Positions 1 to 7,873 are shown, counted from the first letter of the stretch. The stretch is DNA of 33,737 bases from Patescibacteria group bacterium (GCA_013816135.1 JACDEV010000007.1:5065-38801), one strand, 5' to 3'. Translations and numbers: made by a program. The notes: generated by a model not told the origin, from the letters alone.

Positions 1-407
1 GTACTTACCAGTTTTTCTACATCCCCGCGAGCTTTCTGTAGGATATTAAGGGTTTCTCCGCTTCTTTGATCTTCAAACACACTATATGGCAGTTCTAATG
101 AGTGAGTGACACCCAGTGCATATATTTTCGCCCCTAATCTTTGAGTAATATTATTTAAATAATAATCCTGGAAGTTTTTTGCAACTCTTGAAACGAAAGC
201 TACTCCCATAGATAACGCCAGTAAGAAAGCTACACCTTTGAAGAATTGAATAAGAGTATAATCATTAAATTTTGTGGCGTATCCATCAATAACATGTCTG
301 AAAATAATAGGATCCAGTAGTGTAAATATCTGATTTATTGACGCAAGAATTAAGACGAGAATGCAGAGTTTCCAGTATTCCTTTATATTTGTGATTAGTA
401 ATTTCAT
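1..407 (-). CDS. ABC exporter, N-terminal membrane part (partial)
   Basis: The reading frame starts with ATG at 407 and runs off the window edge, giving about 135 residues with no stop. It begins MKLLITNIKEYWKLC and has two strongly hydrophobic stretches (about residues 14-36 and 58-76), followed by a loop with the pattern NITQRLGAKIY, then LELPYSVFEDQRSGE. That order (TM1, extracellular loop, TM2, the L-R-x-x-L/Y helix, then the FxxxxxGE turn) is typical of the transmembrane domain of type I exporters of the MsbA/LmrA kind. In those proteins a nucleotide-binding domain follows, which would lie outside the window. The substrate cannot be told. Family call by pattern only; the direction and start are clear. 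Confidence 0.75.
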   Translation of the reverse strand, partial: MKLLITNIKEYWKLCILVLILASINQIFTLLDPIIFRHVIDGYATKFNDYTLIQFFKGVAFLLALSMGVAFVSRVAKNFQDYYLNNITQRLGAKIYALGVTHSLELPYSVFEDQRSGETLNILQKARGDVEKLVS

Positions 408-473
408 TCAGCTAGTTTATCTGTCTAAGTAGGCCTTGTAAAGGAAAGGATTGCAATGCAACAATCCATCTAC

Positions 474-507
474 AAAAAAATCGGATGGGTGTCCATCCGA
501 TTTTTTA
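474..507 (-). terminator. Rho-independent terminator of the 535-930 gene
   Basis: An 8-bp stem TCGGATGG/CCATCCGA with a short loop is flanked by A-runs on one side and T-runs on the other. It lies just below the stop at 535 and ends in a T-run on the minus strand. Confidence 0.85.
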
Positions 508-534
508 GGTAAGTTTAGATATTACGATTTATAT

Positions 535-930
535 TTATATATTACAAGATTGGATAACTCCACTGTGAGGAGCTATATTGATTGCATTAGATAATGCAAC
601 TGATGCACTTGAGGCTGTGACTGACTGGAGTGTTCCTGATGTATCAACATAGTTATATATATTTGAATTACAAATTCCTAATACTACTGCTGTTGTAGTT
701 GTAGGAGTTACCACTACAGTAACTGGAGTTGAAGAAACAATCGTCGTGCTAATAACTCCGCTATGAGGGGCGATATTAACTGCATTCGCCAAGGCCATCT
801 GTGGATTGTCCGCAATTATAGTTTTCATGTTTCCAGAAGTGTCCACATATTGGTAAGTGGCTGCAAAAATACTTGGAGCGAATGATAGCAAAGCTACCAA
901 AGCGATTGTTCTTATTGTTGTTGATTTCAT
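535..930 (-). CDS. Secreted protein with two 35-residue repeats
   Basis: A 131-residue protein with a clear Sec signal peptide (positive N-terminus, hydrophobic core to about residue 22, cut site likely after IFA-A). The mature part is two copies of a 35-residue unit, at 26-60 and 92-126. Both read Y-x-YVDTSG, then about 12 variable residues, then AL-x-NA-x-NIAPHSGVI. A Thr/Val-rich linker (61-86) separates them. Single cysteines at 87 and 129 bracket the second copy and could form a disulfide. I do not recognise the family. The near-identical ends of both repeats point to a small repeated surface fold. No Shine-Dalgarno is seen; a TATAAA lies 11 nt before the start. A strong terminator follows, so it is probably transcribed alone. 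Confidence 0.75.
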   Translation of the reverse strand: MKSTTIRTIALVALLSFAPSIFAATYQYVDTSGNMKTIIADNPQMALANAVNIAPHSGVISTTIVSSTPVTVVVTPTTTTAVVLGICNSNIYNYVDTSGTLQSVTASSASVALSNAINIAPHSGVIQSCNI

Positions 931-1133
931 AGTTTTTTTAGTTTATAAATTGGTAGACTCATAAGCTTATTTAATATCTTCAAAGCATCAGAGTCAATAC
1001 CTACTATTTAATATGAACTTAATATTGATAAAATGCAAGCAAATAAATATTAAAGCACATAAAAAAAATAAGTCCACAATATGGTGAAACTCGCTTTTTC
1101 AAATCTGTGAAGTAATCGAGGTCCTTGTATATG

Positions 1134-1622
1134 CTAAAGATATTCGAGAGGAGGTTTAGGTTGGAAAAAACCCTTTAGTTTAAAAAAGTAATAAATAGGA
1201 TAAACTCCTACAAAAGATAGAAACATACTTGTGAAAACATCAAGAAAATGATGAACGCCTACATAAACTCGTGAAATAGCAACGACAGACGCTATAAACC
1301 AAAGAATAAATGAAAGCTTTCGATTAAAATAGTAAAAGATTGCAGCCACTGAAGACACCAATAAGACATGGTCTGAAGGAAAGCCATTATCATTAGCATG
1401 CGGAATGAGTGGAGTGTAGTTTCCCACAACAAAAGGTCTAGGATTGAAATAAAGATGATTTGCAATAATAGATAATAGAAATATGAGTACCAAAGAAGGG
1501 ATTGCGAAATAAATAATTCTTTTCTTTGTAGTCCAGTCTTGACGTAAGAAAAAAATTCCGCTTAAAACGAAGCTTAAGACAAAAAGATACTTCGCTCCAA
1601 AAATAAATAGTGAATTTAACAT
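1134..1622 (-). CDS. PAP2-family phosphatase, BcrC-like undecaprenyl-diphosphatase
   Basis: A 162-residue membrane protein with about five hydrophobic segments. It has the PAP2 signature: RPF at 62-64, FPSDH at 81-85 and SRVYVGVHHFLD at 117-128, which supplies the Arg, two His and Asp of the active site. The usual PSGH is PSDH, as in BcrC. In that subfamily the enzyme removes phosphate from undecaprenyl diphosphate to recycle the wall lipid carrier, which fits the murein genes further along. The Lys that normally begins KxxxxxxRP is not evident. Other PAP2 substrates (lipid phosphates) are possible. A TATAAT lies 7 nt before the ATG, suggesting a leaderless message. Confidence 0.8.
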   Translation of the reverse strand: MLNSLFIFGAKYLFVLSFVLSGIFFLRQDWTTKKRIIYFAIPSLVLIFLLSIIANHLYFNPRPFVVGNYTPLIPHANDNGFPSDHVLLVSSVAAIFYYFNRKLSFILWFIASVVAISRVYVGVHHFLDVFTSMFLSFVGVYPIYYFFKLKGFFQPKPPLEYL

Positions 1623-1669
1623 TATTTCAATTATACCATGTGACTTGAGAGCGTTTTATGGGTGAAGAA

Positions 1670-2245
1670 TTATTTAGCAAGCGCTTCCCTAGCTTTTTTC
1701 ATAGTTTCCCCCCAAAAAATAAGATCCTTAATAATACCTTTAGCACTTTCTACATGTCTCTCATTAAATTGATATTCACCTTTTTCGTTTAGGTTTTCCC
1801 AATAATTAGGTAGGAGTATCTGTTCTCTTAGGTCGTACATTTTTATTTCACCTGCAACACCTCTAAGATGCTCTACTGCTCTAGCGCCCCCTGCAAGTGA
1901 ACCATAGCTAACAAAACTTACAGGCTTATAGTTCCATTCTAAATATAGATAGTCAATTGCATTTTTTAAAGCAGGTGAAAATGAATGATTATATTCTGGA
2001 GTAACAAATATAAAGGCATCTGCCTCACTAATTACTTTTGACCACTTTATTGTGTGTTCTAGAGAGTATTTATTTTGAGAAGGTGGAATTGGTTCATTTA
2101 AAAATGGTAGGTTAACTTCAACAAGATCAATTAATTCTACATTTATATCTGACATTTCTTTTGCTATATTATATATCCAAGTTGTTGGCTGGATACCGAA
2201 TCTTCCTGGTCGAGTAGAGCCTGAAATAATTTTTAGATTGATCAT
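1670..2245 (-). CDS. NADPH-dependent FMN reductase family flavoprotein
   Basis: A 191-residue flavodoxin-fold protein. The N-terminal phosphate-binding loop is GSTRPGR (9-15), followed by TPEYNHSFSPALKNAIDYL (82-100) and the FMN-contacting YGSLAGGARA (114-123). These are hallmarks of the NAD(P)H:quinone/azo reductase group (YieF/ChrR, PF03358). Such enzymes reduce quinones, chromate or azo compounds by two electrons. The gene is divergent from an HxlR regulator, 74 bp apart, matching the common pairing of HxlR-type quinone/electrophile sensors (such as YodB) with the reductases they control. TATAAA sits 7 nt before the start. The physiological substrate is unknown. Confidence 0.88.
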   Translation of the reverse strand: MINLKIISGSTRPGRFGIQPTTWIYNIAKEMSDINVELIDLVEVNLPFLNEPIPPSQNKYSLEHTIKWSKVISEADAFIFVTPEYNHSFSPALKNAIDYLYLEWNYKPVSFVSYGSLAGGARAVEHLRGVAGEIKMYDLREQILLPNYWENLNEKGEYQFNERHVESAKGIIKDLIFWGETMKKAREALAK

Positions 2246-2319
2246 ATTTACTTTTATAAAAATTTATAATAATATTAATTAATACTATATATTTTAAAGT
2301 ACTATAATAAATATAGCAA
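2246..2319. promoter_or_regulatory. Divergent promoter region with repeated TACTATA
   Basis: A 74-bp, almost pure A/T region between the FMN reductase and hxlR starts. It holds a minus-strand TATAAA (2253-2258) 7 nt from the reductase ATG and a plus-strand TATAAT (2303-2308) 11 nt from the regulator ATG. TACTATA occurs twice in direct orientation (2283-2289 and 2300-2306), 17 bp apart and overlapping the regulator's -10. HxlR-family proteins bind TACT/AGTA-type sites, so these could be operators. That assignment is inference. Confidence 0.4.
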
Positions 2320-2634
2320 ATGAAAGTAGTATCAAACAACAAAACAGAGTTATGTGTAAAGAGCCTAAAATTAATGGGCGATTTTTGGACACTTAGAATA
2401 ATTGACGCACTAAAAGTAGGAGACACGAGGTTTTGTGAACTTCAGAGAGCAGTTGGGAACGTAAATCCTGTAACACTTACTAATAGGCTCCAAAAACTAG
2501 AAAACTCAAAATTAATAAAAAGAAAAGCTTTACTAGATAATATTTCAGTTATATATAGTCTTACACAACTTGGAAAAGAGAGTCTACCTATTCTTCAAGC
2601 CTTGAATAGTTTTGCTAAGAAATTAAACAAATAA
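2320..2634 (+). CDS. HxlR-family winged-helix regulator
   Basis: A 104-residue protein with the HxlR pattern: a single Cys near the N-terminus (C12, in ELCVKSLKLMGDFWTLRII), then RFCELQRAV, the recognition helix around NPVTLTNRLQKLE (49-61) and a wing containing SKLIKRK. Members such as YodB, CatR and HypR sense quinones or electrophiles through this N-terminal Cys and act as dimers. A second Cys at 39 could also take part. It is divergent from a flavin reductase, the expected target. No other regulator of this kind is in the window. Confidence 0.88.
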   Translation: MKVVSNNKTELCVKSLKLMGDFWTLRIIDALKVGDTRFCELQRAVGNVNPVTLTNRLQKLENSKLIKRKALLDNISVIYSLTQLGKESLPILQALNSFAKKLNK

Positions 2635-2666
2635 AGAATACTCCTCAGATTTATGATCGGTTTCTT

Positions 2667-3053
2667 TTATTTGAAGCATTTTTTACACTTACAACCTTTT
2701 GGTTTTATATATTTGTCGAAGTATTCCTTGCCATAGTGGTAGGTAAGTTCCTCTCCTGATTTTATTGCCCGCAATGAAGATATATAGATGTGACCTTTAG
2801 GTCCTGTGGCTTCACAGCTCGGCTGGCAAGAATGGTTTATATAACGGGCTATATTCCTAGGTATATTTCCATTGATCATTTCGTCTTTGCTTGTCCAAAA
2901 GAAATATTTACCACGAACATTTTCCTGTTCAGATTTTTTTACATTTTTTCCTATATATTCAATGATGTATGAATTTTTAGGAATCAATTCAGTGGTAAAG
3001 AGTCCTTTTCCCGTTTGTGAACGTCTAACTTTCAGCGTGAATTTTTGTCTCAT
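2667..3053 (-). CDS. Minimal SET-domain protein (putative protein-lysine methyltransferase)
   Basis: A 128-residue protein that is essentially one SET domain plus a short post-SET zinc cluster. Visible are GKGLF (15-19, start of the SET N-terminal strand), the pseudoknot motif ARYINHSCQPSC (69-80), where NHSC contacts S-adenosylmethionine, GEELTYHYG (100-108, with the active-site Tyr) and CKCKKC (121-126), which could hold zinc with C80. SET proteins methylate lysines on histones, ribosomal proteins or other targets; the bacterial target is unknown. It ends convergently with hxlR and lies 17 nt downstream of the zinc peptidase stop. All key SET residues seem present, so activity is plausible. 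Confidence 0.85.
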   Translation of the reverse strand: MRQKFTLKVRRSQTGKGLFTTELIPKNSYIIEYIGKNVKKSEQENVRGKYFFWTSKDEMINGNIPRNIARYINHSCQPSCEATGPKGHIYISSLRAIKSGEELTYHYGKEYFDKYIKPKGCKCKKCFK

Positions 3054-3070
3054 CTCAGATTGCTCGAATA

Positions 3071-3886
3071 TTAGTTAGATATACATTCTCCAACTGATCC
3101 TGTCTGAAAGCCCTTATTAAAAGAGTTCACTCTCTGTGCGGAAGATCCATGAGTCCAAGATTCAGGGTTAACTCTACCTAATGTTGCTTTTTGGATTCTA
3201 TCGTCACCAACAGCTGCTGCAGCATCTAGAGCTTCTTTTATTTCACCAGGTTCAAAAACTCCAAGATCTTTTATAGAATATGCCCAAAGCCCTGCAAAAC
3301 AATCTGCTTGAAGTTCAGTATTTATAGATTGCTGATTTGTTTCTATGTTCTCTGCTAAACCAAGTTCTTTTTGTACATGGTGTCCGACTTCATGAGCAAT
3401 CACATATGCTTCTGCCACATCTCCACCTTGGGCCTTAAATCGATTTTTTAGTTCATCAAAAAAGGTCTCATCTAGGTATATTGTAGAATCTGCGGGACAG
3501 TAGTGCGGACCTACATCAGAGGATGCGCCACCGCAAGCAGACATTGTTGCAACTCGAAAAAGAACAAGTTTTGGAGGTGTGTATGTTTTGTTATTTTTTG
3601 AAAAAACTTTCGTCCAGGTATCATTCGTAGATCCAAGTACAGTTGAAGCAAACACTTCATATGAGTCAGCTCCTTCAAAGTCTTTTGAATTGTATGACTG
3701 TTCGATTGGAACTTGAGTATTTTGTAATTGTGAAAGAACGTCAGTTACATTTCCTCCACCTAAGTAATTCAAGGCAAGAACAATTAGTAAGCCTGTGAGA
3801 CTAAGGCCTCCGCCTATAGCAACAGGCCCCATGGATCGCCGATCCTCAACATTACCTCTCCCTGTTAGATTTTCCCAGTTTGCCAT
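3071..3886 (-). CDS. Neutral zinc metallopeptidase (YpfJ/PF04228 family)
   Basis: A 271-residue protein with one membrane anchor at about 24-44 and a large extracytoplasmic domain. HEVGHH at 165-170 gives the HExxH zinc site, and ELQADCFAGLWAY, about 30 residues on, supplies the third ligand. Cys 118 and 130 (in SACGGASSDVGPHYCP) are typical of this family, as is the N-terminal RRSMGPVAIGGG that precedes the anchor. The role in envelope or peptide turnover is not established. TATAAT lies 7 nt before the start, so the message may be leaderless. The SET gene follows after 17 nt and may be cotranscribed. Confidence 0.88.
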   Translation of the reverse strand: MANWENLTGRGNVEDRRSMGPVAIGGGLSLTGLLIVLALNYLGGGNVTDVLSQLQNTQVPIEQSYNSKDFEGADSYEVFASTVLGSTNDTWTKVFSKNNKTYTPPKLVLFRVATMSACGGASSDVGPHYCPADSTIYLDETFFDELKNRFKAQGGDVAEAYVIAHEVGHHVQKELGLAENIETNQQSINTELQADCFAGLWAYSIKDLGVFEPGEIKEALDAAAAVGDDRIQKATLGRVNPESWTHGSSAQRVNSFNKGFQTGSVGECISN

Positions 3887-3954
3887 ATAGAATATTATAT
3901 GTGTAAAAAAAAATTAAGGAACTATTAATGAGATTAAATTTGTGTTAAAGAATT

Positions 3955-5061
3955 TTACAATATAACTTCTGGAATTATTAGAGGAGCTATGGGTTCAATC
4001 AGAGGTTTGTTTTTGAGTATATTCCAATTTGAATTATAATTTCGCAGCCAAAATCTAAGTTTACTGTCTTGAACATATACAAAATAAGAAATGATTAGTA
4101 TAAAAATTTCAAATATGAAAGCAAATTTATTCCAAGGGATGTTTAATTTGTTAGTTGTATAATTTATTAATGTGTTTCCTATCTTTTGATGTAATAAATA
4201 TAATGGGTATGTAAGTCCACCAATTATCATAAATACTCTAATAAAATATTTATTTTTTACATATTTTGAAAAGTATACAAGTAAAGGAATGGTTATGAAA
4301 AATAGTAGATGAAGATAAATAACTATCTCTGCGTCTAAAGGATTTATAGATGTATATGTTGGTAGAGATAATGGGATTAAATAAATTGAGAAAGCTGCGC
4401 TTGTAGCAAGTAGTATCCAATTAATATAATAACTAATAAAATCTTTTGTTTTGTTTGACCATATTAAGGCTAATGTTGATCCAAAAATAAAATATGAGGC
4501 ATGACGTACCAAAGCTAGATTAATGAAAAAATTTTGGTCAATATGTAAAGCAAATGACAGTCCACTGAGTATTATCCATCCAATTAAGAAATGTCGAAGT
4601 TTTTCATATGAAAAAAAATATACAAAGAAGGAAATTAGAATATAAAATATTAACTCAACATTTAAAGTCCAATATGAAGGATCAATAAGACTGTGTAGAC
4701 CCGTCAGACCATTTACGGTATCTCCTAGCATTGTCATGCTTGAGAGATATTGCCAAAAATTCAAACTGTTAGTATTAGGCACTAAGTGAGAAATAATGTA
4801 AGTTAGTGTACAAATTATCCAAAACAAAGGAAAAAGTCTAATAAATCTACCTTTTAAAAATTCTTTTAATGGTTTGCCCTCCAATGATTGAAATATGACA
4901 AATCCACTTATTATAAAAAATAATTGCACACCTAGATTTCCATATCTATACCAATGTATAGCGGAAGATTCTGGAACAGAAAAATAATGGTAATTCATAA
5001 CCCAAAATGCGGCTAGGAAACGTGCCACATCAAGTAAGGAGAAATATGATTTTTGAAGCAT
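3955..5061 (-). CDS. Acyltransferase 3 family membrane protein (OafA/YrhL-like)
   Basis: A 368-residue protein with about ten hydrophobic helices. The N-terminus has the family signature: FAAFWVMNYHYF with the conserved His near 25, then QLFFIISGFVIFQS and GRFIRLFPLFW, whose Arg residues are conserved. This family transfers acetyl or succinyl groups to extracytoplasmic sugars such as O-antigen, peptidoglycan or exopolysaccharide. There is no C-terminal SGNH domain, so it is the short form. The coding sequence is even richer in A/T than its neighbours, which may mean later acquisition. Substrate unknown. Confidence 0.88.
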   Translation of the reverse strand: MLQKSYFSLLDVARFLAAFWVMNYHYFSVPESSAIHWYRYGNLGVQLFFIISGFVIFQSLEGKPLKEFLKGRFIRLFPLFWIICTLTYIISHLVPNTNSLNFWQYLSSMTMLGDTVNGLTGLHSLIDPSYWTLNVELIFYILISFFVYFFSYEKLRHFLIGWIILSGLSFALHIDQNFFINLALVRHASYFIFGSTLALIWSNKTKDFISYYINWILLATSAAFSIYLIPLSLPTYTSINPLDAEIVIYLHLLFFITIPLLVYFSKYVKNKYFIRVFMIIGGLTYPLYLLHQKIGNTLINYTTNKLNIPWNKFAFIFEIFILIISYFVYVQDSKLRFWLRNYNSNWNILKNKPLIEPIAPLIIPEVIL

Positions 5062-5305
5062 ATAGGACAGATTAGATGTATTTTATGGCTAGTATAGCTT
5101 ATATTTAAAATGTGTGCAGTAATGGTCTCATATACAAAATATCTTTCTCCTCATAAGTTTTCCTCAACACACATAAATCCTTATTAGGATTTTGTTGTTC
5201 TCGGCTCGTCAGCCTGTGAAAGTCTCAGAAAACTTATGAATCAACAAGCGACCTAAATTTCTTGAGCGAAGCGATTAGAAATTGGAAGTACTCTTGTGGT
5301 GATTT
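5062..5305. repeat. Intergenic long-range hairpins
   Basis: No gene seen. A perfect 12-bp inverted repeat, TCATAAGTTTTC at 5151-5162 and its complement at 5228-5239, encloses a smaller hairpin (AAATCC/GGATTT, about 5174-5191). A further AATTTCT/AGAAATT hairpin lies near 5255-5283. The layout (gene-specific outer stem, structured interior) resembles the elements after mreB1, frr and greA, but I see no shared internal sequence. Confidence 0.55.
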
Positions 5306-5349
5306 TTTACAAAACAAAAACCCCATAGTCGGGGTTTTTGTTTTGTAAA
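5306..5349. terminator. Very long bidirectional terminator
   Basis: A perfect 19-bp stem with a 6-nt loop. CCCC/GGGG at the tip is backed by A/T runs, so it ends in T-runs on both strands. It lies 9 nt beyond the stop of the 45-aa gene, which it should terminate. Confidence 0.85.
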
Positions 5350-5357
5350 TTTTGAAA

Positions 5358-5495
5358 CTAAACCTTTACAATCATAAGGACTCCAACAACTATAGCGGCG
5401 ACAGCAGCTATAACATGAGAGTGACGGAATGGGGCAAAATGACTGACACCGTACGCAAGGAAGAAAACAATTTCAGCGATAGTGAGTAGTGACAT
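5358..5495 (-). CDS. 45-residue membrane peptide
   Basis: ATG at 5495, stop at 5358. The peptide begins MSLLTIAEIVFFLAYGVSHF, has a His-rich turn (HF-APFRHSHV) and then a second hydrophobic stretch rich in Ala and Val (VIAAVAAIVVGVLMIV), so it looks like two membrane helices. It has its own TATAAT-like box just upstream and a strong terminator just after, which argues for a real transcription unit. Family not recognised; it could be a small regulatory or toxin-like membrane peptide, with no evidence for either. Confidence 0.6.
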   Translation of the reverse strand: MSLLTIAEIVFFLAYGVSHFAPFRHSHVIAAVAAIVVGVLMIVKV

Positions 5496-5589
5496 TGTAT
5501 TATATTAAAAGTTATTAACCGACCTCAAATAATATTATAACATGTAATAGTAAAATTCGTCACTAGGTATTAAAAAGTAATTTTTGTAC

Positions 5590-5636
5590 AAACAAAAAGA
5601 CCTGTTCTCTTTGCAGATACTGAGGTCTTTTTGTTT
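5590..5636 (-). terminator. Terminator after the excalibur gene
   Basis: A 14-bp stem (AAACAAAAAGACCT and its complement) with a 19-nt loop, 13 nt beyond the stop at 5649. Confidence 0.75.
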
Positions 5637-5648
5637 CTTTTATTTTGG

Positions 5649-6128
5649 TTATCTATTCGGGTTTCCAGGAAGTGCTTCACACACAATCCCATTATGGTTT
5701 CCATCAAGGTGATATACATCCATATTCTTCCCTAATGCGTTACATCTATCATATACGTACTGAGCTTCTGGTTGAGTCTTAAAGTCTGCACAATTATAGT
5801 CTTTCTGTTGTGCGTTACAAAAAGCATCAACACTTGAAGGTAAAAGGTTTCCTTTTGAATCTCGTTGTATCTGTGAAGCTGCGAATGATCCCGTTTGAAT
5901 AAGTTTTCCTAGGTCATAGTCTTTGTTTGATGATTCCAAACCAAAAGCAGTAAGCAATAGTAAAATTGCTCCACCAATGACAACTTTCGCCCATGTTGCT
6001 TTAACAAAAATTAAAGTTATAACTGCAAGCGCTATCAACCCACCGATAATCCACAAACGCGCTTTTTTATTATTTTGGATAGGAACATGAGGGTCTTCTT
6101 GAGATAAAGGTGATGTATGTTTGTCCAT
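5649..6128 (-). CDS. Membrane-anchored excalibur-domain protein
   Basis: A 159-residue protein with a polar N-terminal tail, two membrane helices (about 25-42 and 47-64) and a C-terminal excalibur calcium-binding module at about 112-152. The module shows NCADFKTQPEAQ, then LDGNHNGIVCE, an EF-hand-like loop where Asp, Asn and Glu could bind calcium. Cys residues at 104, 113, 129 and 150 may pair as disulfides. Excalibur modules are extracellular and often accompany nucleases or surface proteins; none is fused here. It heads a minus-strand group of envelope proteins but has its own terminator. Confidence 0.82.
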   Translation of the reverse strand: MDKHTSPLSQEDPHVPIQNNKKARLWIIGGLIALAVITLIFVKATWAKVVIGGAILLLLTAFGLESSNKDYDLGKLIQTGSFAASQIQRDSKGNLLPSSVDAFCNAQQKDYNCADFKTQPEAQYVYDRCNALGKNMDVYHLDGNHNGIVCEALPGNPNR

Positions 6129-6181
6129 AAGGTTTATATTTTAATTAACACGAATTAAATATGAATTAGAACTTATGAATT

Positions 6182-6394
6182 TTAGCTCTGTTCAGTATCT
6201 GTATCCTCAGGAGTATTTTCAAATCTCACTTTGTTTTCTGCCATCCATTTCTTTGCATCTTCTTCGCTGTGGTCAGATTCTTTCATTGCCTCAGGATGAG
6301 CTTCTTTGTAATGAGGTTGTAGCGCTCTCATCCATTCTTCGAAATTTTCTCCTTTTGCAGTCACTTCACATAAGTCACATTTAAGTGTCTTCAT
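6182..6394 (-). CDS. Small zinc-finger-like protein (DUF1059-like)
   Basis: A 70-residue protein. It starts MKTLKCDLCEVTAKGENFEE and continues with PHYKEAHPEAM, giving a CxxC near the start and two His residues about 20 later, a possible C2H2 zinc site. The pattern (MKTLKC, A-x-GE, EE-x-M, H-x-x-x-xH) resembles the DUF1059 family of small proteins. The C-terminal third is acidic and probably disordered. It starts 10 nt after the stop of the fibronectin-repeat gene and may be cotranscribed with it. Function unknown. Confidence 0.65.
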   Translation of the reverse strand: MKTLKCDLCEVTAKGENFEEWMRALQPHYKEAHPEAMKESDHSEEDAKKWMAENKVRFENTPEDTDTEQS

Positions 6395-6403
6395 ATTTTT
6401 TGT

Positions 6404-7504
6404 TTAATTATTTGTTCTGAAGTTGACCATATCACCCTCGACTGTTCCGTATTGATTCTTTGCTACCAATCTGTAGAAATATTTTGTATTACTGTTTAAA
6501 TTTGTTTGATCAAATAATACATTTGTCGCTTGCGCGTCTCCATTTAATGTTTGAGTAGGTGTGGTCATTTTAACAACAGTTCCTATCAATGAATTTTCAC
6601 TGTATTCGAACCAGTAAGTTGTCACTGCGCCGTTAGGTGTTAAACGTCCGTTTAATCTAGCAGATGAAGCAGATATATTTGTTGCTGCTGTTGTATCAAC
6701 TGTTGGAACCGTTGCGGCAGCTGGACCAACTGTAATAAAGCTCTGAGTTGCACCGTTAACTGTTCCGTACTGGTTTTGAACATTGATTCTGTAATAATAA
6801 CGTGTTAGGGAATTAAGGTTTGCTATTGTTTGGGAAACAGTAACAGAAGAACTACCATCGCCTGCGGCTTTGAATTCAGTCAAGTTTCCGAAATTGTTAT
6901 CTGTTCCGTATTCGAACCAATAAGTCGACTGTGAACCATTAGGATTGTACTGGCCGTTTAATACAGCTCCTGTGCGTGTTATACCTGTGGCTTGATTTGT
7001 CGTTGCTGAAGGAGGATTTCCTTGTGTGGAAGGGTTATTATTGGTAGAGAAGCTATAAGTAGTTCCTTGAGTTGTACCGAAACTATTTTGGGCAACAAGT
7101 CTGAAATAGTAAACAGTATTAGCATTTAATTTTGTAATATATCCTGGTGTACGGATTCGAACATAACCAGAACCTATAGATTGGACAGTTGTCTTCAAGC
7201 CAAGATTGTTAGTAGTTCCATATTCATACCAATAAGTTGTCGGTGATCCATTCGGAGTAACATACCCTGTAACAACTACCGATGAATTTGTTGGAATAGT
7301 GTTTCGGTCACCTTCTACTGTTGGTAAATCCTTACTTCTTACAATTGGATTTTGAGTATTAGAAACTACATTTGTTGTAGATGCGTTCGGAGTACTGGTT
7401 GCGTTAGGACCGCCTTCCAGGTCATCCTTGTGCTTAAAAAGTAATATACCTCCTAAAATTAAGAGTAACAAAACAACAATTGCAATAACAGAATTTCTAT
7501 TCAT
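6404..7504 (-). CDS. Membrane-anchored protein with three fibronectin-III-like repeats
   Basis: A 366-residue protein with an N-terminal membrane anchor (about 6-24), a Thr/Asn/Ser-rich linker to about 60, and three similar domains at about 65-155, 165-258 and 270-365. Each carries NG-(S/A)-x-(S/T)TYW(Y/F)EY (from 85, 189 and 291) and ends with a strand pattern such as YYFRLVAQNSFGT (132-144), repeated at 236-248 and 342-354. This is the fibronectin-III-like arrangement common in Patescibacteria surface proteins, whose conserved segments usually read TEYWFEYGT and YRVVAQNSYGT. It probably forms a rigid stalk outside the cell. Binding partner unknown. Confidence 0.85.
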   Translation of the reverse strand: MNRNSVIAIVVLLLLILGGILLFKHKDDLEGGPNATSTPNASTTNVVSNTQNPIVRSKDLPTVEGDRNTIPTNSSVVVTGYVTPNGSPTTYWYEYGTTNNLGLKTTVQSIGSGYVRIRTPGYITKLNANTVYYFRLVAQNSFGTTQGTTYSFSTNNNPSTQGNPPSATTNQATGITRTGAVLNGQYNPNGSQSTYWFEYGTDNNFGNLTEFKAAGDGSSSVTVSQTIANLNSLTRYYYRINVQNQYGTVNGATQSFITVGPAAATVPTVDTTAATNISASSARLNGRLTPNGAVTTYWFEYSENSLIGTVVKMTTPTQTLNGDAQATNVLFDQTNLNSNTKYFYRLVAKNQYGTVEGDMVNFRTNN

Positions 7505-7778
7505 AAAAAATTTGAGTTTAATTAATAACTAAATATACCTATACTTAATATAAACTTAATCAAATAAAAAGGCAAGCTTTTTATTAACATGTAACTAAAT
7601 TAGGGGGGGGAAACCAACTAGTCCTCGAACTAGTTGATGATCCTAACTGGCTACGAGAGTAAGACAAAAGACCCTTTCGGGTCTTGTCTTGGCTCCTTGT
7701 TGTCGACAAGTTCAGAACTCTGAATTGGAAGAAAATTAAAATAGAGTTGGAAATTATGAAATTTAGTTTTATATAAAC
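7505..7778. other. Non-coding stretch with poly-G tract and small hairpins
   Basis: No convincing gene. It holds an A/T hairpin (AATAAAAAG/CTTTTTATT, about 7563-7586), a run of eight G (7603-7610), a hairpin CAACTAGT/ACTAGTTG (about 7617-7638) and a GACCC-TTTC-GGGTC hairpin (about 7669-7686). The higher GC of 7600-7720 suggests a small structured RNA or a decayed element, but no promoter or conserved motif settles it. Confidence 0.4.
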
Positions 7779-7815
7779 AAAAAAGTCGTGAGTATCGCAT
7801 ACTCAGCGACTTTTT
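7779..7815 (-). terminator. Terminator of the 54-aa gene
   Basis: Stem AGTCG-TGAGTAT paired with ATACTCA-GCGACT around a 3-nt loop, with T-runs on the minus strand. It lies about 60 nt beyond the stop at 7874. Confidence 0.75.
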
Positions 7816-7873
7816 CACGACTTTCGATTGGTGCTATCCGCTATTAGAAGAACTTGAAGTCGTTTAAAGTAAG

